The notes under the pieces are model-generated. The model was given only the letters and a program-made list of their open reading frames with translations. It had not been told where the DNA came from and did not search any database. Below are positions 9,884-20,598 of a stretch of 64,000 nucleotides of DNA, piece after piece (the stretch's first letter is position 1; each line of letters starts with the position of its first letter). Both the position numbers and the translations under genes were made by a program. Origin of the DNA: Cryptomeria japonica (Eukaryota > Streptophyta > Pinopsida > Cupressales > Cupressaceae); assembly GCF_030272615.1 (NCBI RefSeq), contig NW_026729164.1:1-64000 (forward strand), in the 5' to 3' direction.

Positions 9884-10912
9884 GGCATGTATAACCTAGG
9901 ATTTAGAGTGGTCATAGACGGGGGAGAACAGTTGCTCTACCAGGAACTCGTAACGACTCTGTTGCTCTGGAATTTGTAGTAGTGAAGTGATAGTAGCCAT
10001 TGCATTGACTGCTTTGTTGTTCAACCTTGGTATTTTCTCAAAGGTGATGTGTATAAAATACTGTTTGAAGTCATCCACCATTCGCTTGTAGGGTAGTAAA
10101 TTGTCATCCTTTGTTTGATAGTTGTTGTTTATTTGATTGATGACTAGTTGTGAGTCTCCATAGACTTTTAACTCTTTGATTTTCCATTCGACAGCCATTT
10201 TGATGCCTATAACTAATGCCTCATATTCCACCACATTATTCATGCAGGGAAACATAAGCCTATATGATCTTGGCATAGTGTGTCCTTCAGGAGTGATGAA
10301 TAGAATGTCGGCCCCTGAACCATGTTGTGTATAGGATCCATCAAAGTATAGGGTCCATTGATTAGGAGAAAGAGCAAGAACGTCCCTGTCTGGAAATTCA
10401 ATCTCCATGGTTTGTTTTCCTGGTAGTGGTGCTTCAGCCAGCTGATCTGCAATTGCTTGTCCTTTGATGGCTCATCTTTCTGTGTAGTGGATGTCGAATT
10501 CACTGAGAATCATGACTCATTTAGCCAATCGGCCTGTAAGAGCTGCCTTGCTGAGTAGATACTTGAGAGGATCAATTTTAGCTACTAGCTTAATGGTGTG
10601 TGCTAGCATATAATGTCGGAACTTCTGAGATGCAAAGACCACTGTTAGGCAAGCCTTCTCAATGAATGTATAATTTAGTTCATAACCATTCAATGTCCGA
10701 CTGATGTAATATATAGCTCATTCCTTTCCTTGTTGATCTTCTTGTGCTAATAGTGCCCCCAACGAAATATCTGTTGTTGAGATATATAGTATAAGAGGCT
10801 TTCCTGTAACTGGTGGTACTAGAACTAGTGGATTCATCAGGTACTGTTTAATTTGGTAAAAAGATTCTGGACACTTAGTCTCCCATCTGAACGGTACATT
10901 TTTGTGTAGCAA
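9884..10912 (-). pseudogene. pol: E2 RNase H and archaeal-type RNase H
   Basis: The first RNase H begins near 10800 (LILYISTTDISLGALLAQEDQQGKE). The second, archaeal-type domain (10350-9960) shows WTLYFDGSYTQHGSG, VVEYEALVIG, VYGDSQLVINQ and a degraded terminal acidic motif (KAVNAMATI, where E3 has AADAMATI). Two RNase H domains in tandem are a known trait of plant Tat/Ogre-lineage elements. In-frame stops lie after GKE, in LAK*VMI (Trp lost), in ER*AIKG and after YDHSKS (9896). Confidence 0.85.
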
Positions 10913-12022
10913 ATGGTTAAATGACAGACTTTTATCTGCTAGTTAAGTGATGAATCGCCTGATTGATTGAAGTCATCCTTGTAGAGATCTGAGTTGACTG
11001 ATATTCTTTGGTGGTGGCATGTCCATGATGGCTTGTACCTTTGCTGGATCAACTTCAATACCCTTAGCTGAGACTATGTAGCCTAGTAACTTGCCTGATG
11101 TAACCCCGAAGACACACTTCTTAGAGTTGAGTCGGACTTGGAATTTCTACAATCGATCAAAGATCTTTGTTAGGATGCCGAGATGTTCAGCTCTGGTGAA
11201 GGATTTAGCTAGTAATTCATCCACATAGTCTTCCATAAATGTGTGCATCATATCATGGAATATTGTTGTCATTGCTCTTTGATAAGTGGCTCCTACATTC
11301 TTTAAGCCAAAAGGCATAACATTCCAATAGTACGTTCCCCAAGGACAAGTGAATGTTGTTTCATCTTGATCTTCAGGAGCTATTTTGATTTTATTATAGC
11401 CCGAGAAACCGTCCATTAATGAGAGCATTGCATGGCTTGTTGTGAGATCTACAATTATATCGATACTGGGAAGAGGAAAGTCGTCTTTTGGACAAGCTTT
11501 GTTGACGTCCCTAAATTCAGTGCATATTCTGATACTACCATCTGGTTTTGACACTGGAACGATGTTGGAAATCCATTCTGCATAGTCAATGGGTCGGATG
11601 AATCCGACATCTAGTAATTTCTTCAGTTCAGTTTTGATCATGAGTGCCACCTGTGGATTCATCTTTCGTAGCTTTTGCTTGACTGGCTTGACTCCTATAG
11701 AAATGGACAAGTGATGCATGATTAAGTGTGGATCGACTCCGGGCATATCAGCATATGACCAAGCAAAGTTAATTTGCCGTCCTTTAAAGAAGATGATGAA
11801 TGTCGATCTTTCTTCCTCTATTAGAGATTCTGCAAGATGTATTTTTCTGACTACTTCTGTGGTACCAATGTTGATTGATTGAGTGGGCTCAATCAATATG
11901 GGTGATCGTTCATGAAAATGTTCAGGAAGAGTGTCAAGTCTCCCATCATCAGGTGCCTTAAAAAGGTTTTCACCTTCAGATGCGTCCTTTATTTTTACTT
12001 TTTTGGGATCTAGAGCTACCAT
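10913..12022 (-). pseudogene. pol: E2 reverse transcriptase
   Basis: Reverse transcriptase with SYADMPGVDP, the KPVKQKLRKM entry, LLDVGFIRPIDYAEW, TEFRDVNKACPKDDFPLP, MDGFSGYNKIKIAPEDQ, PFGLKNVGATYQRAMT and the catalytic YVDEL (the second Asp of YVDD has become Glu). The frame is then broken at 11149 (Gln to TAG) and twice near 10950-10990 (Arg to TGA, Gln to TAA). The family copies element RNA into cDNA. The altered YVDD alone should cripple it. Confidence 0.9.
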
Positions 12023-13612
12023 TGACTGGTTTCCAGCATCAGATCCTTTATTTGATGTATTTTTGCAACTGAGAGACTTGGCACTCCCTGATTGACAGAC
12101 ATCATTATTTTGTTCATTGGTAGAGCTTGTTTCTGGATTTATGGTACATAGGTAATGTATAATAGATTCATCATCTGGGAAGATGGGTATATCATGGGTT
12201 TCAGGTTCATCCTAGTCGATGAGGTCGGGAAAGACAAGTGGTAAAGAATCGTTGGGTGGATCAAGTTCTGCTACCATAAGTGTTAGGATAGAGTTTTCAT
12301 CGTGATGGGTCTTGGTTTTAAAAAATTCCAGGGTTTCATCAAGGTCTTTGATGGTATCATCTTCCACAGAGACTTGTTCATAATGTTTCTGTTCGCTTTC
12401 CTTGGCGTCATAGATATTTTGTGGTCCAAATTCAAGAGGTCTATCTTCTGCATTATGTTCTTCTTGAGAAAGGGATATGGAATCAGTATCATCTGGGATA
12501 TTTGTAGTAGCATCGGAGTAGGTACCCCATTCATATTCATTGGAATCTGTCTCATAGGCATCATCCCAGATTCTATCTATGCTGCAAATAGGTATGTTGT
12601 ATGGTGAAAATAAATCTTTGATGATGGATACTATTTTGATATTTTGTGTTGATTCTGTATCCGATCCATCTTCCACTTGCTGGATTTGTTCATAGATTGT
12701 GCTTCCTTGGGGAGGAATAACGGTTTGTTGTGATGACATGATTTGCTCTTGAGACATTAGTGTTTGAATATGAGCTACTGCTGCAGATATGGCCTTCTTA
12801 TGATTTAGAAGCTTTCCCTGATGCAACTTCTGATCTTGACATTCTCGTACCTTACGGATTGTTTCTGCTGATTCAAAGAGTGCTTCCTGCCAGGATTCTT
12901 CGTTGTACTTCTTTTTTACCTTCCATTGAGGTTTTACAGTTGTGTGTGGCGGTCGTTTCAATAGGAATGTGAGTTTAGAACCCAATCCTGCTTTGTTTCT
13001 ACTAGGTTGTGAAGGAAGATCTATAGGTTCCATGACTCCTTCCTTGCGCTTCCCAATAGGTCCTTTACCGCCATATCCCATTTGCTTCATGATTAAGTAT
13101 CCTTTTCCATACAGGTGTGTTGGTAGAACAATGTCCAGAGCGGCTGCTCTATGATCTTATTCCTCATCTTTGTATAACCAGCTAAGGACGTCTTTGTCTT
13201 CTGATTCATGTGCTAGAGTACCCAATTGGATGAAGGTACCATCAAATTTAGTGATGGGCTGAGTTGCCAGATGTGTTGATGTAGTAGGCAAACCATGCGA
13301 TCTAGGTGATGTTGGCAATTTGGCCAAACATAAAGGTTCCAGAGAATATTCTCCCATGCCTTGGTCTTTGATTTGCATTTTTTGCTTGAAGTCTCCCCAT
13401 AAGGAGTTGAGCTTTGTTGTTGGTGGATCTGATGTTGAAGATCGTTGCTTCTCTCTATTATGAGGAACCAAACTGTCTTGGGCTGCCCCCATTGCGTTGC
13501 AATGTTGAAATGGATTGTGATCAGCTGATATGGAGATTTCTTGTCCATCATAAGGGAACTTGACACACTGGTGATACCTAGAAGGTACTGCTTGCATTTC
13601 ATGTATCCAGGG
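12023..13612 (-). pseudogene. pol: E2 post-protease spacer with G-patch-like segment
   Basis: In-frame link between protease and RT. From 13110 to about 12970 it reads YLIMKQMGYGGKGPIGKRKEG, then EPIDLPSQPSRNKAGLGSK, a G-patch-like pattern (spaced Gly, MGY, a second GLG). The rest is charged and acidic (DDAYETDSNEYEWGTY, SQEEHNAEDRPLEFG) with no known fold. Stops at 13157 (EE*DH) and 12212 (LID*DEP, Trp expected). In the related elements the region is similar only in patches, so it evolves quickly. Confidence 0.72.
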
Positions 13613-14404
13613 TCATCCTAACAAGATATTGTAGGTTAGATCGATGTCTAAGACTTGACATACAGTATCCTTTTGCACTGGTCCCACTTGAATAGGTATT
13701 ATCATAGTTCCTTTAGAGGACCTTTCCTCGTCATCATATGCTTTTATGGTAATCTTTTTACAAGGATCAATAGATTCTTCTGAGAAGCCTAGTGCACGGA
13801 TAAGCTTTAAAGTACATATATTAAGTCTGGCTCCTCCATCTATTAAGACTCTTTTTACCCAGTGCTTGCAAACAATGACTTCAATATGGAGAGGAGTATT
13901 ATGCAGACGACTCAATGAAGCATTATCATGCTTTGAGAAGGTGAGGTTATGAGGTCCTATCATATGGGCGACCATGGCTTGAAATCTATCTGTATCCAGA
14001 TTGTGAGGTACATTTGTTTCTAATAGTGCTTTCTCCAATATGTCTTTGTGCTTCGGTGATAGTCTCAATAATTCCAGGATAGATATCTGAGCTGGAGTCT
14101 TGCATAGTTGGCTAACCAAGTCATATTGGAGTTTTGGTGTGGCAGTTTTAGGTGTCGTATGTCCCTTCAAGACATATTTATGAGTTTGGGTTGTTACATT
14201 GACAGATTCATGATCATGCTGATCTCGAATGGTGATGACATTGACTTGATGATCTTCAGCTAATATGTGGTTGATTGTGTTGTTGTAGATGTGATTAATA
14301 CGAGCTCCGCGTGTATCATCTGAAGTTGATGCTCCATCTTTGTTGTAATTAGGGAGAGGATTTTTGAAGGCCCCGTGATCACCATTTGTTTTGAGACCAT
14401 CCAC
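13613..14404 (-). pseudogene. pol: E2 aspartic protease
   Basis: Retropepsin-like domain in frame with gag. The active-site stretch is RVLIDGGARLNIC, and it ends YNILLG*PWIH, where the TGA at 13613 replaces the Arg of LLGRPWIH. D-N-G is the usual form in this lineage; D-G-G here is a change. Before the protease come Arg/Thr-rich linker residues and ISILELLRLSPKHKDILEKAL, a segment shared with E1 and E3. Confidence 0.85.
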
Positions 14405-14416
14405 TGTTAAATCACC

Positions 14417-16060
14417 TCAATCAATCATGTCCTGCACTATGTGTTTCAATCTCATGCATTCGTTTGTTCTATGACCCTTGTTGCGATGAAAATCACAATA
14501 GTGTGAATCATTCCACCAAGGTGGTTTGATTGGGGGTTCATAGTTGTTGATGGGAGGCAAAGAAAGAATTTTGTTTGCTAAAAGTTCTCGGAATGCAGAT
14601 TCTAATGATTGTCCCAGTGGTGTGAAGATACGCTTTTGGAAATTGTTTGTCTTGTTGCGTGAATTGTTGTTAGGCCCTGGATTCATGTTTTTGCTTTGAG
14701 TATTGTTGGCGTTGTTTGTGTTGAGTTTTCCTTGATCAGTGTTTGGTGCATATGTGTTAGCACTGGGGGTAGCATTTTTAAGATTTTGAGGATTTTGAGG
14801 ATTGCTGGATAATGCAAGCACTGGTTGCTTAGATTTGGGATCATATAATTCATTGTTGCATTCATTTTTGTTTTGGGTCCAAAATCGAGATTTATCAAGG
14901 TTGGTGTTGTTCTGATTATTGTAGTTTGATGAGTTGGTTCCTTCCTTGTAGAACTTGAGTGTTCCCTTTTTGACACAAGCTTCCTCTACTTGAATGCCAT
15001 TTTCAATCAATTTGGCGAAAGATGGTATGCATTGAAGTTTGAGTCTGTAACTCATTTCGCCATTCAAGTTATTGATGAAGATTTCCATTTTCTCCTTTTC
15101 AGGAATATCTCGAGGATATCGCGATACCATGCGTCGCCAACGCTGAAGGAACACCATGAATGTTTCATTGTTCTTTTGTTTGGTGTTGCAAACATCTAGC
15201 ATGGTTATGGCATGTTGGATGTTGTAAGAATAGTGGGTGATGAATTTGTTAACCAATTCGTCAAATGATCTAACAGGTGGTGTAATCTTGGATAACCATT
15301 CCATTGTTTGTCCTCCCAGGCTTCTTGGGAATAACCTCATCAGATAAGTGTCATCGTGAGCAAATTCAAGACTCATGGTGCAAAATTCTCGAACATGATC
15401 CCGAGGATCACTTTTCCCATCATATTTATCAAATTTGGGAACATCTGAGTTTGGAGGAAAAGGTACCATGTTTAATCTCCTGTCAAATGGATAAGGACAG
15501 ATTTCGTTTATAGAATACCGCACTATTGTCCCTTGTTGCATATCTTGTATTTGTCTTTGCAACATTTGCATTTGTTGAGTAAGAGCAACCAAGGGTGCAT
15601 TATCTTGTCGAGGGATGAATTCTTCCCTCGTATTTGTTCTTAACTGAAAAGGTGTGGTAAACGGTATGTGTTGTTCTGGAGTCTCAAGCTCAGGTATACG
15701 CATTTCTGGTATACATTGCTCTGGAATATGTTGCTCAGGTATGCGAGTTTCTTCTTCTCTTTGTTGTTCTTGATATGTATATTGTTGATACCCGGTTTGA
15801 AAAATGTTTGCATCAAAATCCTTGAGTAATTTAACGCCTTTACTTGTGAGCATGAGCAGATACTTTTCTTTGTCATTTTCTATAAGCCTTTCGATGAGTT
15901 TTTGGAATGAAGGATTTTCTTGACATTCCTGAAGAATTGTGTCAGTAATTTCAGGCTCTTTCGAGTGTGGAATTTCAAAAGGATTTGACAATCTGTGATT
16001 CATACTTGATTCTGCATGTGTCTCGCTTTGTTTGTTTCTTTGAGAGCGAGTGACAGGCAT
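14417..16060 (-). pseudogene. gag: E2 Gag, uninterrupted through the knuckle
   Basis: The start is taken at the ATG at 16060 (MPVTRSQRNK), because it lies one base after the pre-gag ORF stop; an upstream in-frame Met at 16093 would overlap that ORF. Order: charged N terminus, repeated PEQHIPEQ-like residues (near 15700), Gag core (ICPYPFDRRLNMVPFP, KYDGKSDPRDHVREFC, FMVFLQRWRRM), Asn-rich linker, and a knuckle CDFHRNKGHRTNEC of the C-H-H-C type. The TGA at 14417 sits where E3 has Arg (LIDRGE), so it is a CGA to TGA change. Encodes the particle protein. Confidence 0.9.
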
Positions 16061-16061
16061 T

Positions 16062-16448
16062 TTAGTAGAAACTTTCAGTGATGAAAGGGACAAAAGCCTC
16101 GTTGATGTGTTGCTCGGGTGTTGGTGGTTCTGGTCGAGATGTGTTATACATGATGCACTCGTCGGGCAAGAATGCTGGATTGATCTTTCCTCCGCGGTTT
16201 ATCTTTTGATTAAAAGCAAACTTTTGACAGTATGCTCTTGTCTTTAGGGGTTCTTTGTCAAATTCGCTAGATTTGTTTTGGATATAACGTTTGACGTGAT
16301 GAAGAAATACCCGATGAGATTTGAAGAGTTGACGATTGATGTATAAAAACTTATTTCTCTTGATGAATTTGGCAAAACTAGGTTGTTGTTTCTTCAACGT
16401 GATGTTACGATAAAGGTTCTTTCTTCTCAGAATAAGGGGATTAGTCAT
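16062..16448 (-). CDS. E2 pre-gag ORF (conserved, unknown function)
   Basis: An intact 128-codon ORF directly upstream of gag. It is basic at the N terminus (ILRRKNLYRNITLKK) with a central NRQLFKSHRVFLHHVKRY motif, then EFDKE, RGGKINPAFLP, MYNTSR, PPTPEQ and a C terminus FVPFITESFY. E3 has a homologue (29498-29881) alike at roughly half its positions over the full length, including the last residues. The stop TAA is followed by A and then the gag ATG, so gag could be reached by re-initiation. No signal peptide or membrane span is evident. I do not recognise the family. Confidence 0.72.
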   Translation of the reverse strand: MTNPLILRRKNLYRNITLKKQQPSFAKFIKRNKFLYINRQLFKSHRVFLHHVKRYIQNKSSEFDKEPLKTRAYCQKFAFNQKINRGGKINPAFLPDECIMYNTSRPEPPTPEQHINEAFVPFITESFY

Positions 16449-16917
16449 GCATGAGTGATCAATGGTTTCCTGTGATTTGTTTGGATTTAGTTGATTCTTG
16501 TTTCAAAAATTTCAAATCTTACTTTATTAGAGTGAAGGTGTAGATGTCCCTTCACGACAAAGTGTGTCAAATGATATGGATAAAAGCTTCCCGATTTGGA
16601 AACTAGATTTGACAATTTGATAATTCTAAACAAGTGTTTTGAGATAAAAATCTGTAAGATGGTAAAGGATTCTATTGATACTAATGATGAAAATTTTCTG
16701 GATTATGATAGGAGAGACATCCTCTATTGCACGATTCATTTCGGATTCTGACAACTTCGTTTGACACAAATTTTGCTCAAGAAATAGGTTTATGGTTTGT
16801 TTTTGTCACTCTGGTTTGATGAAAGATGAATTTTGATGAAAAGGGCTTCTAAAAATGATTTTGAAACTTTCAAAAAAATTTCAGTTTTTGCTCTTTGTTT
16901 TTCTGCCTTGGATTACG
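16449..16917 (-). other. E2 leader next to the pre-gag ORF: no gene
   Basis: AT-rich, non-coding leader between the TAGCGC array and the pre-gag ORF. I see no motif beyond the continuing 5' leader. Confidence 0.5.
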
Positions 16918-17410
16918 TGCTAGAACAGAGTCTACATGCGCTATTGAATTCACTTGATGTGCTAAAATAATGAGCACACGCGCTAAGCTGCCCCTAGACA
17001 TGCGCTAAAGTTTGGACTTTCTGAAAATGGCGGTCTAACAGTTGAAAAAGATTATGCGCTATCTTGTGTCTTCGACGCGCTAACTTTTTGACCTTAAGCG
17101 CTAATGTTTCTATGCCACGTTCTAAGATGTTTCTTCCACGTGCTAAAGTTCGGACTATTGAAAATTGTTGTCAAATTTGTTTAAAAAGCTACGCGCTATA
17201 CTGGGCCTGTCACATGCTAGCTGTTTGTTTCCATGCGCTAATATTATGCTTCCACATGCTAGACTATTTTGTAGATGCACTAAAGGACTTTGTATGTTTT
17301 GCCTTAAGATGAAAACGCTACTGTTTTAACGCCACGCGCTAACTTGATGTTTGGATGTGCTAACAAAAGTACTCCACACGCTAAGAGGTTGCTCTTATGC
17401 GCTAAACTGC
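16918..17410 (-). repeat. TAGCGC-type array in the E2 leader
   Basis: On the plus strand GCGCTA occurs exactly ten times, mostly ATGCGCTA or ACGCGCTA, with variants (CACGCTAA, ATGCACTA, ACATGCTA) between, every 20-45 bases. In the element transcript (minus) the word is TAGCGC, the same sense as in the PMD pre-mRNA. More copies follow at 18600-18780 and 20370-20390, on both sides of the solo LTR. Confidence 0.87.
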
Positions 17411-18804
17411 GTTGATTTCTCTTTTTGTTGATTTCCTGTTAATTTTGAATTTTGTTGTACAATTTTCAAGTGTGATGGATGATTTTCTGAAATAATAAAT
17501 GCAAGCACGACACAAAAAGTACAACCATTTTGCCTAATCTAACAATAAAGTGTATGTTCTGTGAGGATGTGTTCAAATCCCCAATGTTTTAATAGGTTTG
17601 AATACAAGTAATACACTTCAGAAAGACTCTTTAGTCAAGGGTAATAAATAACGTCATAGCCCACTAGTCTCGATACTCCGTCAGCTCAAACAACCGTGTT
17701 ACCCCCTAGAGGGCGCCCTTTTTTTTGCCTTTTGCCAGAAATTAACTCAAAGTGAATTGCTCCACAGTTGAGTAGTTATCTTGGGAGATATATGGTGAGT
17801 AATCTTGGGGGCGGATTCTTCCCCACCCTTGCACTATGATGTTACAAATGTCTGGTTACTGACTCGGCTCAAAGTTTCTATTTCTATGGTTTGTAATCAG
17901 GCTTCCCGTTCGGCCGTCAGTGATAAACTCCCTCAGGAGGCTTCCCAACCTTTAGAACAAAGGCTTTACGTATCTCGAGGATACTGGGGGAAGGCTAATC
18001 ACTACGCGCAACTATTGAAAAGGACTTTCATCACTTTCCACATTTGATTAGAGTGGGTTGGAATTCTTGGTGTCAAAGTCGTTCCCCACTTAGGTCATTC
18101 CCTTCACACCAGCCATAAATGGCTTTAAGAGTTGATTGCAACTCTTCGGGAAGGCAGGCCTGCTAAAAGATGTAGTGCTTGAAGTACTGAAAGCTGTAAG
18201 AGTAGTCTGGATTTTTGATCACCCAGTTAAGGGGAGAGCATATTCCTTCCACTTTCGAGACAAAGCAATCAATTTGGTTTATTTTATCCTTTTAAATTAG
18301 TGATTTGCTAACATCTATTTAGAGATGTTGCTCCACAAAAACATGGTGTTTATTTTTATCCATGCAAATCAATGATTTTTTTAATCTATGAAAGTAAATT
18401 TGGTCAACAAAGCAAAATTTTTGATTTGGTGGTCAACAAATGAAATCGTTTTTACAATAAAATTTCCTGCTCTACCTACAAGAAACTGTTAGAATCCTGC
18501 AAAATTGCGATCCATGAGCTAGAAAATTTGGATTTAGGTGGACTTCTACAAGTCTAAATTCTCCTGCTGTTACAATTTTAATTTTAGTCCTCTGTCTGTG
18601 ATGCGCTACAGAACAAATTTTATGCGCTACAATATATCCTGGATGCACTAAAATAAAGGATTAATGCACTATACTGTTTACTGGATGCGCTACTCTGTGT
18701 GTTGGAAGCGCTGTTCTGTCCCTTTTCTTTCTCTCGCGCTCAGTCCTGCAAGAAAATTTCAAATATGATGCGCTAACATTTTAATTGTACGTGTTGGATG
18801 ATGG
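17411..18804 (-). other. E2 long 5' leader
   Basis: Non-coding leader of the element transcript. It includes GCCCCCAAGATTACTCACC (17811-17793, element sense), close to GCTCCCAAGATACTCACC in the E3 leader (28945-28962), and a GC-richer tract (17690-18240) unlike the AT-rich surroundings. Four further exact GCGCTA words lie at 18600-18780. No ORF is supported. Structure or splicing in this leader is possible but unproven. Confidence 0.55.
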
Positions 18805-18809
18805 TCTAC

Positions 18810-20349
18810 TGATGCAGAGCCCTTGTGACCACTGAGATAATCCCTTCAACTTGGGATACAAACAAGGACTCCAGCAATCATACCAAGACTCTAAGGGGTG
18901 GTTTAGACTAGGTTTCTTTGGTTACATACCATTTCTTCTCTTAATCATCTTTGACAATACTCAAACCCCACACCCTTCTCCAATGATCATCCAAGACTCT
19001 TTAGGGCCACACCACCCAACAAGGGTTGAGACTCTTCCCAAGGTAAATATGACTTCTAGGGTTTTGTTCTACCATCCCCTAAGCCAACAAACCACTATCC
19101 AATCATTGGAATTGAGTCACTAACAAAGTTTACTGCTACTGCTATAAATGGGATTGTCATGCCTAGTAGCCCAGCCAGACTGAAAAATTAAGATTTCTTC
19201 CTAATTTTTCAAATGACCCCTACAACTAAGAGTTGATTTTTTTTAATTCAAGTGAGTTCCAAAGGATTCCAAAAGGGTTTGGGCAGATCCAATGTCTAAG
19301 GGTTATAAACCCAATTTCACTCCTAGGCCAAATAGCTCTAATTAGGCCACCCTAACAAAGGAAGTGTGCTATAAAAGTGCTGCCCCAACAAATTAATACT
19401 TGGAACATGTAGAGGGAATGGAAATAACATAAATCACCAAGTTTCAGACCCTGGTTACACTTCTAACTTCATTCATGGAATCGGTTGCACAATGAGACTA
19501 TGTGGCCACATAGAGATGTCCACCCTAACACAGCAAACCCTTACCTTTACCTGCTTCTTTCCTGCAAAAGGCCATGAAAATATTAATTTAAATGGTCTTA
19601 CCTTGCTTCACCCCAAAGGCCATTCAAAACCAATGAGGTATCAGCAAGAAAACTTCATTTTTTCCTTCAAAACCTAGGCAAAACTATCAAATCCGGGTTA
19701 CTTCCAGTAAAATGCAGATATCTCCACTTCCAGAATGAATCAAGACCTTATATTAGACTCATTTGAAAGGTGATTCAATTATCTAAAACATCCCACTAGT
19801 TTTATTCCCCCAAGAAATATGTACTATACAAAAAATAGAAAATAGCAGCAAATTGCAGGAAAAATCACAGTTTTATTGAGTTTTTGAATACCAACTTTTA
19901 CCTTCCACCTTCAACAACCCTGCCAAAGGTTGTATTTTGATCTTTTATGACTCTTACAATAGTTACCAACTGATTTTTGAAACCAACATGGTGGTTTGGA
20001 GGAAGTTACAAATTTGGGTTAAAAGTTGTCATAGTTGCTTGACAACTTTTGACAATTTTTGACATTTTGTCCTCCTAAACACACCAAGACACTAATTGAC
20101 CCCTAAGACACTTAAAACTCTTCAAATGCACTAAAAATTCCTTCAATTCATTAATAACCCCAAATGCCATATACCCAAGGTGGTTTATAACACACCCACC
20201 TAAGGTATTGGCTTACAAGGTAGGGTATGATTATTACAATAAAGAAAAACATCAAATATGCAAATAAGACATAAATCCTACTAAACTCCTTCACCTATGT
20301 TTTCTCCTCAAGATCACTTGGTGGTTGATGTGTAGATGCCCCTGCATCA
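18810..20349. mobile_element. Solo LTR (1540 bp) inside the E2 leader
   Basis: It begins TGATGCAG and ends CTGCATCA, an 8-bp terminal inverted repeat with TG..CA ends. It is flanked by a perfect 5-bp duplication TCTAC (18805-18809 and 20350-20354). It splits the TAGCGC-type array of the leader. No ORF, binding site or polypurine tract is present, so a solo LTR left by recombination fits best. A non-autonomous DNA transposon is less likely given TG..CA ends. Which family it came from cannot be told here. Confidence 0.82.
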
Positions 20350-20354
20350 TCTAC

Positions 20355-20581
20355 AAGCGCTGAACTGTGAGCTGGATGCGCTAATATGCGGGAAAAGTGG
20401 TTTGATAGAATTAAATATGTGAAAATATTTCAAAATACTAGTCCACACACACACACAGGACTTCTTGGTGCAAGCTATGGAGTAATAACGTATTACTCAG
20501 CTTCCCAAGGAGGGTCCCATGGTTCTCTATCTCACAATGTCCCTCAAACCAATGTTTTTCTCTTAGATCACTGAGCAAAGT
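20355..20581 (-). other. E2 leader between solo LTR and primer-binding region
   Basis: Resumes the leader after the solo LTR, with one exact GCGCTA near 20378. It contains a (CA)n run at 20444-20457 and a palindromic AGTAATAACGTATTACT at 20481-20497. No gene. Confidence 0.5.
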
Positions 20582-20598
20582 GGTTTAGGGATGGCAAA
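20582..20598 (-). other. Possible E2 primer-binding site
   Basis: On the minus strand TTTGCCATCCCTAAACC follows ...CATTCTTACA. E3 similarly has ...GCATCA then TTTGGTGAACCCGACG. Only position and the leading TTTG support this; the tRNA cannot be named and the TGG start is absent. Confidence 0.3.

Noticed and set aside
17805-18047. 80-codon ORF in the E2 leader
   Set aside because: Runs opposite to the element transcript in a GC-richer leader tract; no homologue.
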